Source of the DNA: Thermodesulfovibrio sp. 3462-1
Lineage (GTDB): Bacteria; Nitrospirota; Thermodesulfovibrionia; Thermodesulfovibrionales; Thermodesulfovibrionaceae
Direction of reading: 5' to 3'
NCBI RefSeq assembly: GCF_040451425.1
Contig: NZ_CP144374.1
Span: forward strand, 1,404,501-1,468,500
DNA length: 64,000 bases
The translations under genes and the position numbers were made by a program. Each line of letters begins with the position of its first letter. The stretch's first letter is position 1. The notes under the pieces are model-generated. The model was not told where the DNA came from and made no database searches. It was given only the letters and a program-made list of their open reading frames with translations. Of this stretch, positions 46,845-56,786 are shown piece after piece.

Positions 46845-47918
46845 ATGAAATCACTACAATTTAAACTAACAGAAGAATCTTTAATTTCTATCTTTGATAG
46901 CCTTGATCACAACATGTCTATTATGGATAAAGAGTTAAATATTCTATGGGCTAATAAAGCCTTTGCTGAAAGATTAGGCATGAATCCTGAGGATGTTAAA
47001 GGTAAAAAATGTTATAGCCTGTGGCATAAAAGAAGTAGTCCATGTGAAGGCTGTCCATGCGTTAAAGCCCTTCAAACAGGCAATACAGAAACTGCTGAAA
47101 ACATATCAGATGAAGGAAGACACTATATTTTAACTGGATTTCCGCTTAAGGAAAATGGAGAAATAAAGGCTGTCTTTGAAATCGGAAAAGAAGTAACAGA
47201 AAAGAAAATAATTAATGAAAAATTCAAGGAAGCTATAAAACTTGAAGGAATTTATGAAGTTCTAAATAATCTCACACATCAGTTTAACAATATATTTAAC
47301 GGGATCTATGGATTTGCCCAATTGCTGAAAGAGAGAGTTACAGACAAAAATTATTCTCCATACATTGAAAAATTAATTGAATCTGTTGAAAAAGGTGTTA
47401 AATTGATTCAGGACTTGCTTGCCTTGAGAAAAGCTCCTTCTATGACAAAAGTTTTTGATCTGAATTTTCTTGTTATTTCCACTAAAGATGTGCTCAAAAA
47501 TATAGCAGGTGAAAAAATAAATCTGAAGATTTCTTTATCTAAGGAAAGTCCTTTAATTAAAGGAGACCCACAGCAGCTCAGAGAAGTTCTTGTTGAACTT
47601 GTTCAAAATGCTAAAAATGCTATACCTGATGAAGGAGTTATATCAATCTCAACTGAAAAAATCAAAATTGACACTGAAGAAAAAATTGTTCTTACAATTT
47701 CTGACAACGGAGTTGGTATGGATAAAGAAACACTGGAAAAATGTTTTGAACCTCTGTTTACTCAAGATCCAAGAAAATTTGGAATGGGACTGTCAATTGT
47801 AAAAAATATAGTTCAAAAACATAATGGATTTATTGAATTAAAAAGCTCTCCCCATACTGGGACAACAGTAAAAATATTTTTCCCTCTTGCTACTTTACAA
47901 CAAGAACAGGACACTTAG
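46845..47918 (+). CDS. PAS-domain histidine kinase with cysteine-rich sensor
   Basis: This is a 357-residue soluble kinase. The N-terminal PAS domain (IFDSLDHNMSIMDKEL, then WANKAF) contains a cysteine cluster CYSLWHKRSSPCEGCPC, suggesting redox, metal or cluster sensing. The kinase core has the H-box LTHQFNNIFNGIYGF and HATPase motifs (ELVQNAKNAI, DNGVGMDKE, GMGLSIV). It has no membrane segment. The ATG at 46845 has no visible ribosome site, and the promoter candidate would give a leader of about 10 nt. It has no cognate regulator next to it. The 3' end overlaps the UspA gene by 29 bp. Confidence 0.85.
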   Translation: MKSLQFKLTEESLISIFDSLDHNMSIMDKELNILWANKAFAERLGMNPEDVKGKKCYSLWHKRSSPCEGCPCVKALQTGNTETAENISDEGRHYILTGFPLKENGEIKAVFEIGKEVTEKKIINEKFKEAIKLEGIYEVLNNLTHQFNNIFNGIYGFAQLLKERVTDKNYSPYIEKLIESVEKGVKLIQDLLALRKAPSMTKVFDLNFLVISTKDVLKNIAGEKINLKISLSKESPLIKGDPQQLREVLVELVQNAKNAIPDEGVISISTEKIKIDTEEKIVLTISDNGVGMDKETLEKCFEPLFTQDPRKFGMGLSIVKNIVQKHNGFIELKSSPHTGTTVKIFFPLATLQQEQDT

Positions 47919-48309
47919 AATATTCAACAACTTTAGCAGATACGCTTCCAATGAGAAACTTTTTTGTACCGTGTTTTCCATGAGAACCTGTAACAATAAG
48001 GTCAACCTTCATTTTATGAGCTGTTTCAAGAATTTTTTCAGCAGGGTCTCCTTCTCTTACAAGAAATTTAATCTCAATAGGTTTTCCAGAAAGAGATTTT
48101 CTTATCCTTTCCATATTTTCCTCGGTCTCTCTTTTAAGCACTTCCGTAATTCTCTGTCTGTCAGCATCAGAAAGCTCTGTAAGATAAAGCTCTGGAACTA
48201 CTGCAAGCACAGTGAGAGATGAATTCATGCTTAAAGCAATCTCCAGCGCCTTTCTTAATGCTTTGTCTGATGCCTTTGAGCCATCATGAGCTACCAAAAT
48301 TCTCTGCAT
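47890..48309 (-). CDS. Universal stress protein (UspA family)
   Basis: This 139-residue UspA-fold protein begins MQRILVAHDGSKASDKAL. It ends with the nucleotide-binding GSHGKHGTKKFLIGSVSAKV, the G-x2-G-x9-G(S/T) motif of ATP-binding Usp proteins. The role is stress-linked but not defined. It is 11 nt downstream of the epimerase gene with an AGGAGG site and may be co-transcribed. Confidence 0.92.
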   Translation of the reverse strand: MQRILVAHDGSKASDKALRKALEIALSMNSSLTVLAVVPELYLTELSDADRQRITEVLKRETEENMERIRKSLSGKPIEIKFLVREGDPAEKILETAHKMKVDLIVTGSHGKHGTKKFLIGSVSAKVVEYSKCPVLVVK

Positions 48310-48320
48310 CTTTTCCTCCT

Positions 48321-49292
48321 TTATATCTTAATGTCCTTCAGTAACTCTCTGTTTTTCTTGAACCAGTCAACGGTAATCTGAATTCCTTCTTCTATTGAAA
48401 CCTTTGGAGACCATCCTATATACTGTTTTGCCTCAGAGATGTCTGCCCATGTTGCATAAATGTCTGCTGGATGTCTTGGCTGCCACTGAATTTTTGCCTT
48501 TTTTTGAAGAACTTCCTCTATTAAATTTATTACATAAATGAGTTCCACAGGTCTGTCATTACCGAGATTCAAAATCTTATATCCTTCAAGATTCAGACAC
48601 GCTACTGTTGCCTCTGCAATATCTTCAACAAATGTAAAATCTCTTTTCTGCTTTCCATCTCCATAAACAGTTATTGGCTCTTCAGAGTCTATTTTCTTGA
48701 TAAATCTGAAAATGCTCATATCAGGCCTTCCAAAGGGTCCATAAACTGTAAAATATCTTGGAATTATTGTATTTATCCCATAAAGATAGTGATAGCTATA
48801 ACAGAAAAGCTCTGCAGCCTTCTTTGAGGCAGGATAAGGAGCAAGAGGTTTATCTGTGGCATCAGAAACCTTAAAGGGCATTTTTTCTGTATCACCATAA
48901 ACACTTGATGTTGATGCAAGAATAAATTTTTTAATCTCATGTTCCTTCATACATTCAAGAAGATTGATTGTTCCTGCTACATTTGTCTGAAGATAACCCC
49001 AGGGGTTTTCAACAGATGCCCTGACACCTGCCCTGGCTGCAAGATTAATAACAGCATCTATTTTGTGAGTTTTAAAAATGTTTTTCAGTATCTCAAAATC
49101 TTCAATGTCTGCTTTATAAAAAATAAAATTCTGAAATTTTCTTAGATCCTGAAGCCTTAATTCTTTAATTTTTGGGTCATAGTAGTCATTCACATTGTCA
49201 ATGCCTATAACTGTAAAACCTTGATTTAAAAGTAATCTGCACGTTGCCCATCCTATAAAGCCAGCAGCTCCTGTTACAAAAATTGTTTGCAT
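48321..49292 (-). CDS. NAD-dependent sugar epimerase (UDP-glucuronate 4-epimerase-like)
   Basis: This is a 323-residue extended short-chain dehydrogenase. The N-terminal GAAGFIGWATCRLLL binds NAD. The catalytic Tyr/Lys is YPASKKAAE, and STSSVYGD is the usual Ser/Thr site. The NVNDYYDP and PRYFTVYGPFGRPDMS segments are typical of UDP-glucuronate 4-epimerases, which supply UDP-galacturonate for surface polysaccharide. No other polysaccharide genes are nearby. The start is ATG 49292. Confidence 0.85.
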   Translation of the reverse strand: MQTIFVTGAAGFIGWATCRLLLNQGFTVIGIDNVNDYYDPKIKELRLQDLRKFQNFIFYKADIEDFEILKNIFKTHKIDAVINLAARAGVRASVENPWGYLQTNVAGTINLLECMKEHEIKKFILASTSSVYGDTEKMPFKVSDATDKPLAPYPASKKAAELFCYSYHYLYGINTIIPRYFTVYGPFGRPDMSIFRFIKKIDSEEPITVYGDGKQKRDFTFVEDIAEATVACLNLEGYKILNLGNDRPVELIYVINLIEEVLQKKAKIQWQPRHPADIYATWADISEAKQYIGWSPKVSIEEGIQITVDWFKKNRELLKDIKI

Positions 49293-49316
49293 AGTTTTTT
49301 ATTTTAACATAAAAAG

Positions 49317-50660
49317 TTATTTTCTTTGTTTAACTTTTATGCTTATGGGAGAAAATTCAAAATTAAATGTCTCTCGCAAAAGTTTTTCAATAAATTTGAT
49401 ATGATGCTGTTTGACTGCTGATTTATCATTAACAAAAACAACAAATGTAGGTGGTTCTACATCAACCTGGGTTATGTAATAAAACTTTAACTCCTTTCCA
49501 CCTGAGGAAAGTACCACATCTTTCAATTTCTGATTAAAAAGTTTATTCAACTCAGATGTGGATACTCTTTTAGCGTATTCCTCTAAAATCTGGTCAATAA
49601 TAGGGAAAATTTTTGTAAGTCTTGTTTTATTTGTTGCAGAAACAGTCAGATATGGAGCATAATCCACAAACCAGAGTTTTCTTCTTATTTCCTCTGCAAA
49701 AATTTTTGCCTTTCTGTCTCTTTCATCCTGTGGAATTAAATCCCATTTATTAATTAAAATTATCAATCCTTTTTTCTGCTCAGCCACTATGCCAGCAATT
49801 TTTTGATCCTGATTTACAATTCCTTCAGTAGCATCTACAACAAGCACTGCAATATCAGCCCTTTCAATACTTCTTAATGCTTTAAAGTATGAAAGCTTTT
49901 CAACATAGACTTGCTGGGATATTTCCCTTTTGTAGTAAGAAAGCCTCTTTATCCCTGCTGTGTCTATCAATAGATATTTTTTACCGTAGTATGTGCATAC
50001 TGCATCAATAGCATCTCTGGTGGTTCCAGGCAATGGACTTACTATCATTCTTTTTTTGCCAAGCAAGGCATTGATAATCGTTGATTTTCCCACATTGGGC
50101 CTGCCAACAATAGCTATTTTTGGCAGTTCTTCTTCTGATTTTAATGATTGAGTTAGAGGGAGTCTTTCAATAATTTTTTCAATCAATTCTTCAAATCCAT
50201 AACCTGTTAGAGCTGAAATCGGTATAAGTTGTTCTGTTCCTATGCTATAAAACTCGTATATTCTACTGAGTTTTGAAGGGTTATCTATTTTGTTCACAAC
50301 CCATAGAATCTCCTTTTCTGTTTGCCTTAACCATCTTGCTGTTTCAATATCGTCTGGAACAAGCCCCTCTTTGCCATCAAGTAGATGAATTATTAAATCT
50401 GCCTCTGATATGGCAATCTCAATCTGTTCAAGCATCTGTTTCTGAATTATATTTTCAGCCTTCTGTTCAGGGAAAAAACCTCCTGTATCAACTACGGTAA
50501 ATGTTTTGTCCTCCCATTTTGCAACTCCATAGTTTATATCTCTCGTTACTCCGGGAAGTTTATCTGTAATTGCTTTAATTTTATCATCAGACTTAATCAT
50601 TCTATTAAAAAGCGTTGACTTTCCAGCATTAGGACGACCTACAATAACCACTGTGAACAT
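49317..50660 (-). CDS. der: Ribosome-associated GTPase Der
   Basis: Der (EngA), 447 residues, has two tandem GTPase domains and a C-terminal KH-like domain, needed for 50S assembly. Domain 1 shows GRPNAGKST, DTGGF and NKID; domain 2 GRPNVGKST, DTAGI and NKWD. The order and length are standard. It lies 11 nt downstream of the NtrC-like regulator gene and may be co-transcribed. Confidence 0.95.
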   Translation of the reverse strand: MFTVVIVGRPNAGKSTLFNRMIKSDDKIKAITDKLPGVTRDINYGVAKWEDKTFTVVDTGGFFPEQKAENIIQKQMLEQIEIAISEADLIIHLLDGKEGLVPDDIETARWLRQTEKEILWVVNKIDNPSKLSRIYEFYSIGTEQLIPISALTGYGFEELIEKIIERLPLTQSLKSEEELPKIAIVGRPNVGKSTIINALLGKKRMIVSPLPGTTRDAIDAVCTYYGKKYLLIDTAGIKRLSYYKREISQQVYVEKLSYFKALRSIERADIAVLVVDATEGIVNQDQKIAGIVAEQKKGLIILINKWDLIPQDERDRKAKIFAEEIRRKLWFVDYAPYLTVSATNKTRLTKIFPIIDQILEEYAKRVSTSELNKLFNQKLKDVVLSSGGKELKFYYITQVDVEPPTFVVFVNDKSAVKQHHIKFIEKLLRETFNFEFSPISIKVKQRK

Positions 50661-50671
50661 TTAAATCTCCT

Positions 50672-52045
50672 TTAGTTTTCTGAAAACTCTTTGGGAAGAA
50701 CTATGCCAAAAGCTTTGATTTTTTTATAGAGATTGCTTCTTTCTATTCCTATCATTTCTGCTGTTTTTGTCATATTCCAGTTATTCTCTTTAAGTTTCCT
50801 CAAAATAAATTCTCTCTCAAAGGCATCTCTTGCTTGTTTCAATGAGGTATAAGAAAAATATGTTTCTTCTCTTACTTTATTTTTTATTATTCCAGTATTT
50901 TCAATATCTTCAATCTCTATCACATCTTTTGGAACCATTATCATAAGCCTTTCTATGGCATTCCTTAGTTCTCTCACATTTCCGGGCCAGTCATAATCCT
51001 GAAGCATTTTCATTGCCTGAGGCTGCACTGTCTTTTTTTTCCATCCTTTCTCCCTGTTAAACTCATTTATGAAATAATTAATCAACTCTGGAATATCTTC
51101 TTTTCTTTCTCTTAAAGGAGGAATATAGATAGGAACAACATTAAGTCTCCAGTAAAGGTCCTCACGGAAATTGCCTTTTTTAATCTCTTCTGTAAGGTCT
51201 TTATTTGTTGCTGAAATAATTCTAACATTAACTGTTATATCCTTCGTGCCTCCAACTCTCTGAAACTTCTGCGTTTCAATCACTCGTAAAAGCTTTGCCT
51301 GTGTAAGTAAAGACATATCTCCAATTTCATCAAGAAAAAGAATTCCTTCATTGGCAAGCTCAAACTTACCAATCTTTCTTTCCACTGCGCCGGTAAAAGC
51401 TCCTTTTTCATGTCCAAAAAGTTCGCTTTCTATAAGTTCCTGAGGAATTGCTGCGCAGTTTACTTCAACAAAAGGAGCAGTAGCTCTGGGACTCAATAAA
51501 TAAATCATTCTTGCTACAAGTTCTTTACCAGTTCCAGACTCACCTAGTATTAAAACCCTGGAGTCTCCTTTAGCAATCATTTCAATCTGAGTTTTTATTT
51601 TTTTCATTGTTTGAGAACTTCCAATAAGTTCATACCTTTTAGTTACACTGCTACGAAGCTTTATATTTTCTTGTTCAAGGCGTTTAAATTCTAATGCTCT
51701 TTCTGCAGTCAATATAATCCTTTCCATTGACAGAGGCTTTTCAAGAAAATCAAAGGCTCCAAGTTTTACAGCCTGAACTGCTATTTCCACATTTCCATGT
51801 CCTGAAATCATGATAACTGGAATATGAAAATCCTTTTCTTTTATCTTTTTTATTGCTTCAATTCCGTTCATCTTAGGAAGCCAGACATCAAGAAAAATTA
51901 AATCTATCACTTCTTTATCAAGGATATCCATGGCAGCCTCTGCATCTACTGCTGTAAGAGTTTTATATCCCTCATCTTCTAAAATTCCAGAGATAGTCTC
52001 AAGAATTCCCATTTCATCATCAACTATTAAAACTTTTCCTTTCAA
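50672..52045 (-). CDS. NtrX-like sigma54-dependent response regulator
   Basis: This 457-residue activator has a receiver (acceptor in [12 protein letters not shown]), a sigma54-interaction AAA+ domain and a C-terminal Fis-type HTH. The AAA+ domain shows [14 protein letters not shown] and DEIGDM; the HTH shows [21 protein letters not shown]. It overlaps the NtrY-like kinase gene by 4 bp, so the pair is a two-component system. It should act at sigma54 promoters. Its signal and targets are not visible here. Confidence 0.93.
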   Translation of the reverse strand: MKGKVLIVDDEMGILETISGILEDEGYKTLTAVDAEAAMDILDKEVIDLIFLDVWLPKMNGIEAIKKIKEKDFHIPVIMISGHGNVEIAVQAVKLGAFDFLEKPLSMERIILTAERALEFKRLEQENIKLRSSVTKRYELIGSSQTMKKIKTQIEMIAKGDSRVLILGESGTGKELVARMIYLLSPRATAPFVEVNCAAIPQELIESELFGHEKGAFTGAVERKIGKFELANEGILFLDEIGDMSLLTQAKLLRVIETQKFQRVGGTKDITVNVRIISATNKDLTEEIKKGNFREDLYWRLNVVPIYIPPLRERKEDIPELINYFINEFNREKGWKKKTVQPQAMKMLQDYDWPGNVRELRNAIERLMIMVPKDVIEIEDIENTGIIKNKVREETYFSYTSLKQARDAFEREFILRKLKENNWNMTKTAEMIGIERSNLYKKIKAFGIVLPKEFSEN

Positions 52046-54039
52046 ACAGGCACCTCTATTTTAAAGATTGTTCCATGTGGTTTATTGTCCATAACATGTA
52101 TATTTCCACCATGTTCATTAACAATTTTTCTTGCAATCGCAAGTCCAAGACCTGTGCCTTCCTTGTTTTTTGAAAAATATGGTAAAAACAACTTTTCTTT
52201 TATTTCATCATCCACACCAGGACCAGTGTCAGCCACCTCTATCTCAAGATTATTATTTAGTTTAACAGATATTGTTATTTCACCTTTACCATTCATAGCT
52301 TTTATTGCATTGTCAATTATATTTATCAGAACCCTTTTAAATTGCTCTGGATCAAGTAAAACATGTTTAATTTCGTCACACAATACAAGATTTATTCTGA
52401 CATCCTTGTATCCTTTATAAAGTTCTATCACATCTTCTATTAAGTTTAGCGGATTTACAGATTCTTTTTTAATATCAGGAAGTTTACCCAATTTCTGAAA
52501 GGCATCAATTAAATTCTTAAGAGATTCAACTCCTGAGATAATTGTCTGAGTTGATTTTTCAAAGACTCTGCCAAAATCCTCCTCTTTATTTTTCCATTTT
52601 TTTATTAGTCTTTCCGTAGCAAGTTTAATTGGAGTAAGAGGATTTTTTATCTCATGGGCAAGTCTTCTTGCAACCTCTTCCCATGCAATTGCCTGTTGTG
52701 CCTTAACAATGTCTGTAATATCATCAAATACTACAAGAATTCCTGTAGCTTCGCTTTCCTGAGACTCTCTTAATGAAATAAATCTTGACCTGATTATTTT
52801 ATTTTTACCTTTTATTTTGATATTTAAATCTTTGGAAATCTCATAAATTCGCTCCTCAGAAAGCTTTTTTATAAATTCTTTTAACTCATCAGATTCAATA
52901 AATTCAAGTATTTCTGCATAATGTTTGCCTTCTATTTTATTTCCTGGAATTTGTAGTATTTCTTCTCCTGCTTTATTTATTTTGAAAATTTTTCCACCCT
53001 GTCCAATAAAAATAATTCCTGAAGTAATATTGGAAAACATTCTTTCAAGGAGAATATTTCTTTCTGATAGATCAAAATAGGCTTTATCAAGCTTTGCTAT
53101 CATTTCATTGAAAGAATTAACAAGAATTCCGATTTCATCAGAGCTTTTGGTAAGAATTTTAACTTTAAGATCTCCCTTTGAGACACGCTCGGTTGCCTGA
53201 ACAAGCTCTTTAAGAGGATTTGTAATTTCCTGGGAGATTTTTAAGGATGCCCATAAAGCTAAAAAAACTATAATAAGACTGAGAAATCCAAGAAACATGA
53301 AATAGTTTGACTTAACAGCTTTTCTCATAGAACCCATTTTGAGATACTCTTCGTAATGAGCCTTAACTTCCTCAACCTTTTTTGTTATCTCAGAAGGAAT
53401 TATCATTTTTAAAACCAAAACACCATTACTGTCAGGTATTGCAACAATAACTAAATCTCCATCTGAAGAAGAGACAATCTGAGCTGATTTCTTGCCCTGA
53501 AAAGCATCTTTTACTGATTCTGGCATATCAGTTTTAAAAGTTTTCAATCTTTCAACAGAAATTCCATGAGGAATGCCCCTGATTTTACCATTTTTTAAGT
53601 CTTCAGCAAGATTAAGAAGCTTTTCTTTTTCAAAATCGTAAAAAGCCTTAACTGTATCAACTGTTTTTGATATAATTTCTCTGTTTGATTTGGAAAAAAT
53701 TCTTTCTATTGAATTTTCAAGAACTCCGCTAAAGGCAATGAATAAAAGAGCTGAGGGGATGAGCACCAATCCCACAAAAATGGTCACTATTTTTATCCTA
53801 AATCTGTATCCAGGGACTTCTCTATGCTTTTCAAGATAAAGCCTGAAAACGCTTCTTATGACAAAAAATCCCAGGGTTATAAGAGAGATTATGTTTATTA
53901 CAAAAAGTGAAACGATTATAAACCTTGTAGGAATCTGTTCAGGTGGAAGCCTCAAAAGGTATATTTCAAAACCAAGAACTATAAAAAGTAGCGAGGTTAA
54001 AAAAACAGGAAAAAAATATTTTTTTAGTCTCTCTTTCAT
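52042..54039 (-). CDS. NtrY-like membrane histidine kinase
   Basis: This 665-residue sensor has three N-terminal membrane helices (about 12-30, 37-60, 85-106) and a fourth near 250-268 after an extracytoplasmic region. HAMP, PAS and kinase domains follow. The H-box is RRLAHEIKNPLTPIKLA, typical of NtrY, with NIIDNAIKAM and DTGPGVDDE for ATP binding. It is coupled to the NtrX-like gene and preceded by a DUF4390 gene with a 4-bp overlap. Confidence 0.93.
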   Translation of the reverse strand: MKERLKKYFFPVFLTSLLFIVLGFEIYLLRLPPEQIPTRFIIVSLFVINIISLITLGFFVIRSVFRLYLEKHREVPGYRFRIKIVTIFVGLVLIPSALLFIAFSGVLENSIERIFSKSNREIISKTVDTVKAFYDFEKEKLLNLAEDLKNGKIRGIPHGISVERLKTFKTDMPESVKDAFQGKKSAQIVSSSDGDLVIVAIPDSNGVLVLKMIIPSEITKKVEEVKAHYEEYLKMGSMRKAVKSNYFMFLGFLSLIIVFLALWASLKISQEITNPLKELVQATERVSKGDLKVKILTKSSDEIGILVNSFNEMIAKLDKAYFDLSERNILLERMFSNITSGIIFIGQGGKIFKINKAGEEILQIPGNKIEGKHYAEILEFIESDELKEFIKKLSEERIYEISKDLNIKIKGKNKIIRSRFISLRESQESEATGILVVFDDITDIVKAQQAIAWEEVARRLAHEIKNPLTPIKLATERLIKKWKNKEEDFGRVFEKSTQTIISGVESLKNLIDAFQKLGKLPDIKKESVNPLNLIEDVIELYKGYKDVRINLVLCDEIKHVLLDPEQFKRVLINIIDNAIKAMNGKGEITISVKLNNNLEIEVADTGPGVDDEIKEKLFLPYFSKNKEGTGLGLAIARKIVNEHGGNIHVMDNKPHGTIFKIEVPV

Positions 54040-54590
54040 GGCAATCTAAAGTTTTCTGACTCTTTTGTTATTTTTTTTTCATATGTGGGTATAAAAAACA
54101 AAATATGTTCAAGCATTGAAGGAAGCCTCTTTATGTTTGATTCAACTGTAATTTTTATGTAATACTTACCTCTTTCCACATTATTGATATTTACAATTTT
54201 TACAGGTTCTATTTTTAAAGCCCAGTCCAGAGCCTCCTGCCAGTTTTTAAACCTTTTTTCTGTTAAAGTCTCTCCCTGCAAAGTTTTTACAATGAATTCA
54301 TCTTTTATTGGATCAGAAATTAAAACTCTCTGTATCTGAACTCCACTTATAAACTCATCTGGAATAATTGACCAACTTCTGTAAAGCTCTATCAGTATAA
54401 AAATATTTTTACTTAAACCATTTTTAAAATCTTCAATAAATTCTTGAGAAGGAATAATGCGAGCTTTTACTATGAGGAAAGCATTGTCTCTCTGAATCTC
54501 CATATTTATGTTTTCAATTGCCCAGGCATGAAATGGGATAAGCAGTAAAAATCCCACACTAATAATCAGCCTTCTTATGAATTTTTTCAT
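54036..54590 (-). CDS. DUF4390 secreted protein
   Basis: This 184-residue protein has a signal peptide (MKKFIRRLIISVGFLLLIPFHAWA) from an ATG at 54590; an upstream start is open but adds basic non-family residues. It matches DUF4390 by EFIEDFKNGLSKNIFILIELYR. DUF4390 genes commonly sit next to NtrYX-type kinases, which suggests a periplasmic input to the sensor, but the function is unknown. It overlaps the kinase start by 4 bp. Its promoter region is shared with the divergent lipoprotein gene. Confidence 0.8.
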   Translation of the reverse strand: MKKFIRRLIISVGFLLLIPFHAWAIENINMEIQRDNAFLIVKARIIPSQEFIEDFKNGLSKNIFILIELYRSWSIIPDEFISGVQIQRVLISDPIKDEFIVKTLQGETLTEKRFKNWQEALDWALKIEPVKIVNINNVERGKYYIKITVESNIKRLPSMLEHILFFIPTYEKKITKESENFRLP

Positions 54591-54671
54591 CAGTTTTATT
54601 ATATTATTTTTTGTTTTACTTTTTCTTAATCTTTGTGTTAAAAACAAAATTAAAGCATTTGGAGGTGGACA

Positions 54672-55019
54672 ATGAAAAAGTTTTTAATTATTGCAGGAAC
54701 AACATTTATTTTGTTAAGTGGTTGTGCAACAAAGGAGTATGTAAAGGAGCAAACAGATCCAATTTATCAGAAACTTGAAAAAATTGAAAAACAACTGGAA
54801 AACATGAACAAAGAGATTTCATCTCTTCAAAAAGAAATCAAAACCGTTGATTCTAAGGTAGATTCTGTGCAGTGGACAGCAAAAGAAGCATTGAAAAAAT
54901 CAGAAGAAGCTGTGAAAGAGTCTCAGGCTGCAGTTATGCAGGCTCAGGATGCTGCAAAAAAAGCTCAGGCTGCAGCAGAAACATCTAAAAAAGCTTTTGA
55001 ATTACAACAAAAAAAGTAA
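54672..55019 (+). CDS. Alanine-zipper lipoprotein
   Basis: This 115-residue protein has a lipobox LLSGC (Cys at about 18). A heptad-rich coiled coil (LEKIEKQLENMNKEISSLQKEIK) follows, and the tail is alanine-rich (AQDAAKKAQAAAETSKKA), like Lpp-type alanine zippers. It should be an outer-membrane lipoprotein of structural type. GGAGGTGG lies 5' of the ATG. It diverges from the DUF4390 gene. Confidence 0.85.
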   Translation: MKKFLIIAGTTFILLSGCATKEYVKEQTDPIYQKLEKIEKQLENMNKEISSLQKEIKTVDSKVDSVQWTAKEALKKSEEAVKESQAAVMQAQDAAKKAQAAAETSKKAFELQQKK

Positions 55020-55053
55020 ATTTGACATTTTAACTTAATAAGTATTAAATTTT

Positions 55054-55827
55054 TTGATTGTGAAAAATCAGTTTATCCATTCCCTATGGATAGGAGTTCT
55101 TGCTGGCTGTTTTGGCGGACTTGTTGGACTTGGTGGCGGAGTGGTTATGATTCCACTAATGGTGGCTGTGCTTAAGATTACCCAGCACAAAGCACATGGA
55201 ACAAGTTTATTCGCTCTTGTATTTACAGGTATCACAGGTGCTGTTACTTACGGAATGAAGGGTTCTGTAGATGTTGTTGCTTCTTTGATCCTTGCAGTAA
55301 CAGCGATTTTTACTGCCCGGGCAGGTGCACGATTTGCACACAGTCTTGCAGAATGGAAACTTAAAAGAGCCTTCGGTGCTTTTTTAATTTTTGCTGCCCT
55401 AATTCTTGTTGCAAAACCTTATCTTACTGAGCTGTATCATCTTGAAATTGAAGGAATTGCGAAGATTATCACACTTCTTATAATAGGTATTTTTGCAGGT
55501 TTTCTGGCTGGAATGATGGGCATAGGTGGAGGCACTGTTATGGTTCCTGCCCTTGTTATTATATTAAATTATGGTCAGCACATAGCACAGGGCACATCTC
55601 TATTATGCATGGTTCCTGCTGGAGCAGTTGGTGCTTATACACATTTAAGGCTTGGTAATGTCATTAAAGGTCTCCTTCCCGGATTGATTTCTGGTATTAT
55701 TGTTGGAACTTACATTGGCTCTAACATTGCCCATGTTCTTAGTGATGCTTATTTGAGAGTAATATTTGCCTTGATTATAATATGGACAGGAATAAGATTC
55801 TTAAAAACACCAAAACCTGTTAAATGA
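55054..55827 (+). CDS. TauE/SafE-family sulfite exporter
   Basis: This 257-residue membrane protein has about seven to eight helices and two repeated motifs, GCFGGLVGLGGGVVMIPLM and GFLAGMMGIGGGTVMVPAL, the hallmark of TauE/SafE. Family members export sulfite, sulfonates or similar anions. In a presumed sulfate reducer this may relieve sulfite toxicity; the substrate is not proven. The start is TTG 55054 (or GTG 55060), with no strong ribosome site. It overlaps the amidase start by 4 bp. Confidence 0.88.
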   Translation: MIVKNQFIHSLWIGVLAGCFGGLVGLGGGVVMIPLMVAVLKITQHKAHGTSLFALVFTGITGAVTYGMKGSVDVVASLILAVTAIFTARAGARFAHSLAEWKLKRAFGAFLIFAALILVAKPYLTELYHLEIEGIAKIITLLIIGIFAGFLAGMMGIGGGTVMVPALVIILNYGQHIAQGTSLLCMVPAGAVGAYTHLRLGNVIKGLLPGLISGIIVGTYIGSNIAHVLSDAYLRVIFALIIIWTGIRFLKTPKPVK

Positions 55828-56786
55828 TTAAAAAAACTGTATTTATAATTTTAGTTTTGTCTATTTTATCAACAGCCTTAGCTCAGGAGACTGCTCAAAA
55901 AATAGTTTTAAAATACGGAAAACATCAGGATTTTTATAGATTTGTCCTGGTATGCGAAACAATTGAGACTGCACATTCAATAAATGTAAAATTGCTGAAT
56001 GATGGTAAATTAAAATTAAGCTTTCCAAATTCATTTGAAATTGAATTTGAAGGAAAAGTTTTATCCGATCAAGATAAAGTAAATAATCTAAAAATTTTTA
56101 AAAGTGATAGTAGTCTAATTATCAGCACTTCAAACATTAATAAAATAAAAATTTCAAGACTTGAATCCCCACCAAGACTTGTAATAGATGCATTTTTTGA
56201 ATCGCCTCCACAGGAAGAAAAATTTAAATCAGCATCAATACTCCTTGATCCAGGACATGGCGGGCTGGATTCAGGAATAAAGGAAAAAGATAGCAGTGAA
56301 AAAGAGCTTGTGCTGTATATCTCCAAGGAAATAGCATCAAGGCTTGCACAAAAAGGAATAAAAACATCACTTACAAGAGCTACTGATGAAAATTTATCCC
56401 TTAAAGAAAGGTCAAAAATTGCAAATACCTTAAAACCTTCTGTTTTGTTAAGTATTCATCTTTCAAGCGAAGAAAGTTTCATTATTTATACATCTCCAAA
56501 GAAAATAAACATATCAAAAGATGATCCATCAAAGATTTTTCTTAAAGAAGACAGTTTAGTAAAAATTTTTGTAAAAAAAATAAAAGAGAAATTTTCAGAA
56601 CCTGTTTATACAGAAAAACTGCCTGCCACTCTTCTTAAAGAAGCTTGTCAACCAGCTTTGATGATTGAAATTCCTAAAAGAGCTTTATTTTCTGAGAAAA
56701 GTTATGTAAACAAAATTATAGATGTCCTTGTTCAGGGAATTCTGGAAAACTTTAAAACAAAAGTGCAAAAAACAAACGATGAATAA
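55824..56786 (+). CDS. N-acetylmuramoyl-L-alanine amidase (Amidase_3)
   Basis: This 320-residue protein has an N-terminal signal peptide, an AMIN-like region and a C-terminal Amidase_3 domain. The zinc site begins LLDPGHGGLDSG, with the second ligand Glu in KELVLYI and the His in LLSIHLS. It cleaves stem peptides from murein in the periplasm. It shares an operon with a GerMN protein, murI and rph, the wall-linked grouping seen in many bacteria. Confidence 0.87.
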   Translation: MIKKTVFIILVLSILSTALAQETAQKIVLKYGKHQDFYRFVLVCETIETAHSINVKLLNDGKLKLSFPNSFEIEFEGKVLSDQDKVNNLKIFKSDSSLIISTSNINKIKISRLESPPRLVIDAFFESPPQEEKFKSASILLDPGHGGLDSGIKEKDSSEKELVLYISKEIASRLAQKGIKTSLTRATDENLSLKERSKIANTLKPSVLLSIHLSSEESFIIYTSPKKINISKDDPSKIFLKEDSLVKIFVKKIKEKFSEPVYTEKLPATLLKEACQPALMIEIPKRALFSEKSYVNKIIDVLVQGILENFKTKVQKTNDE

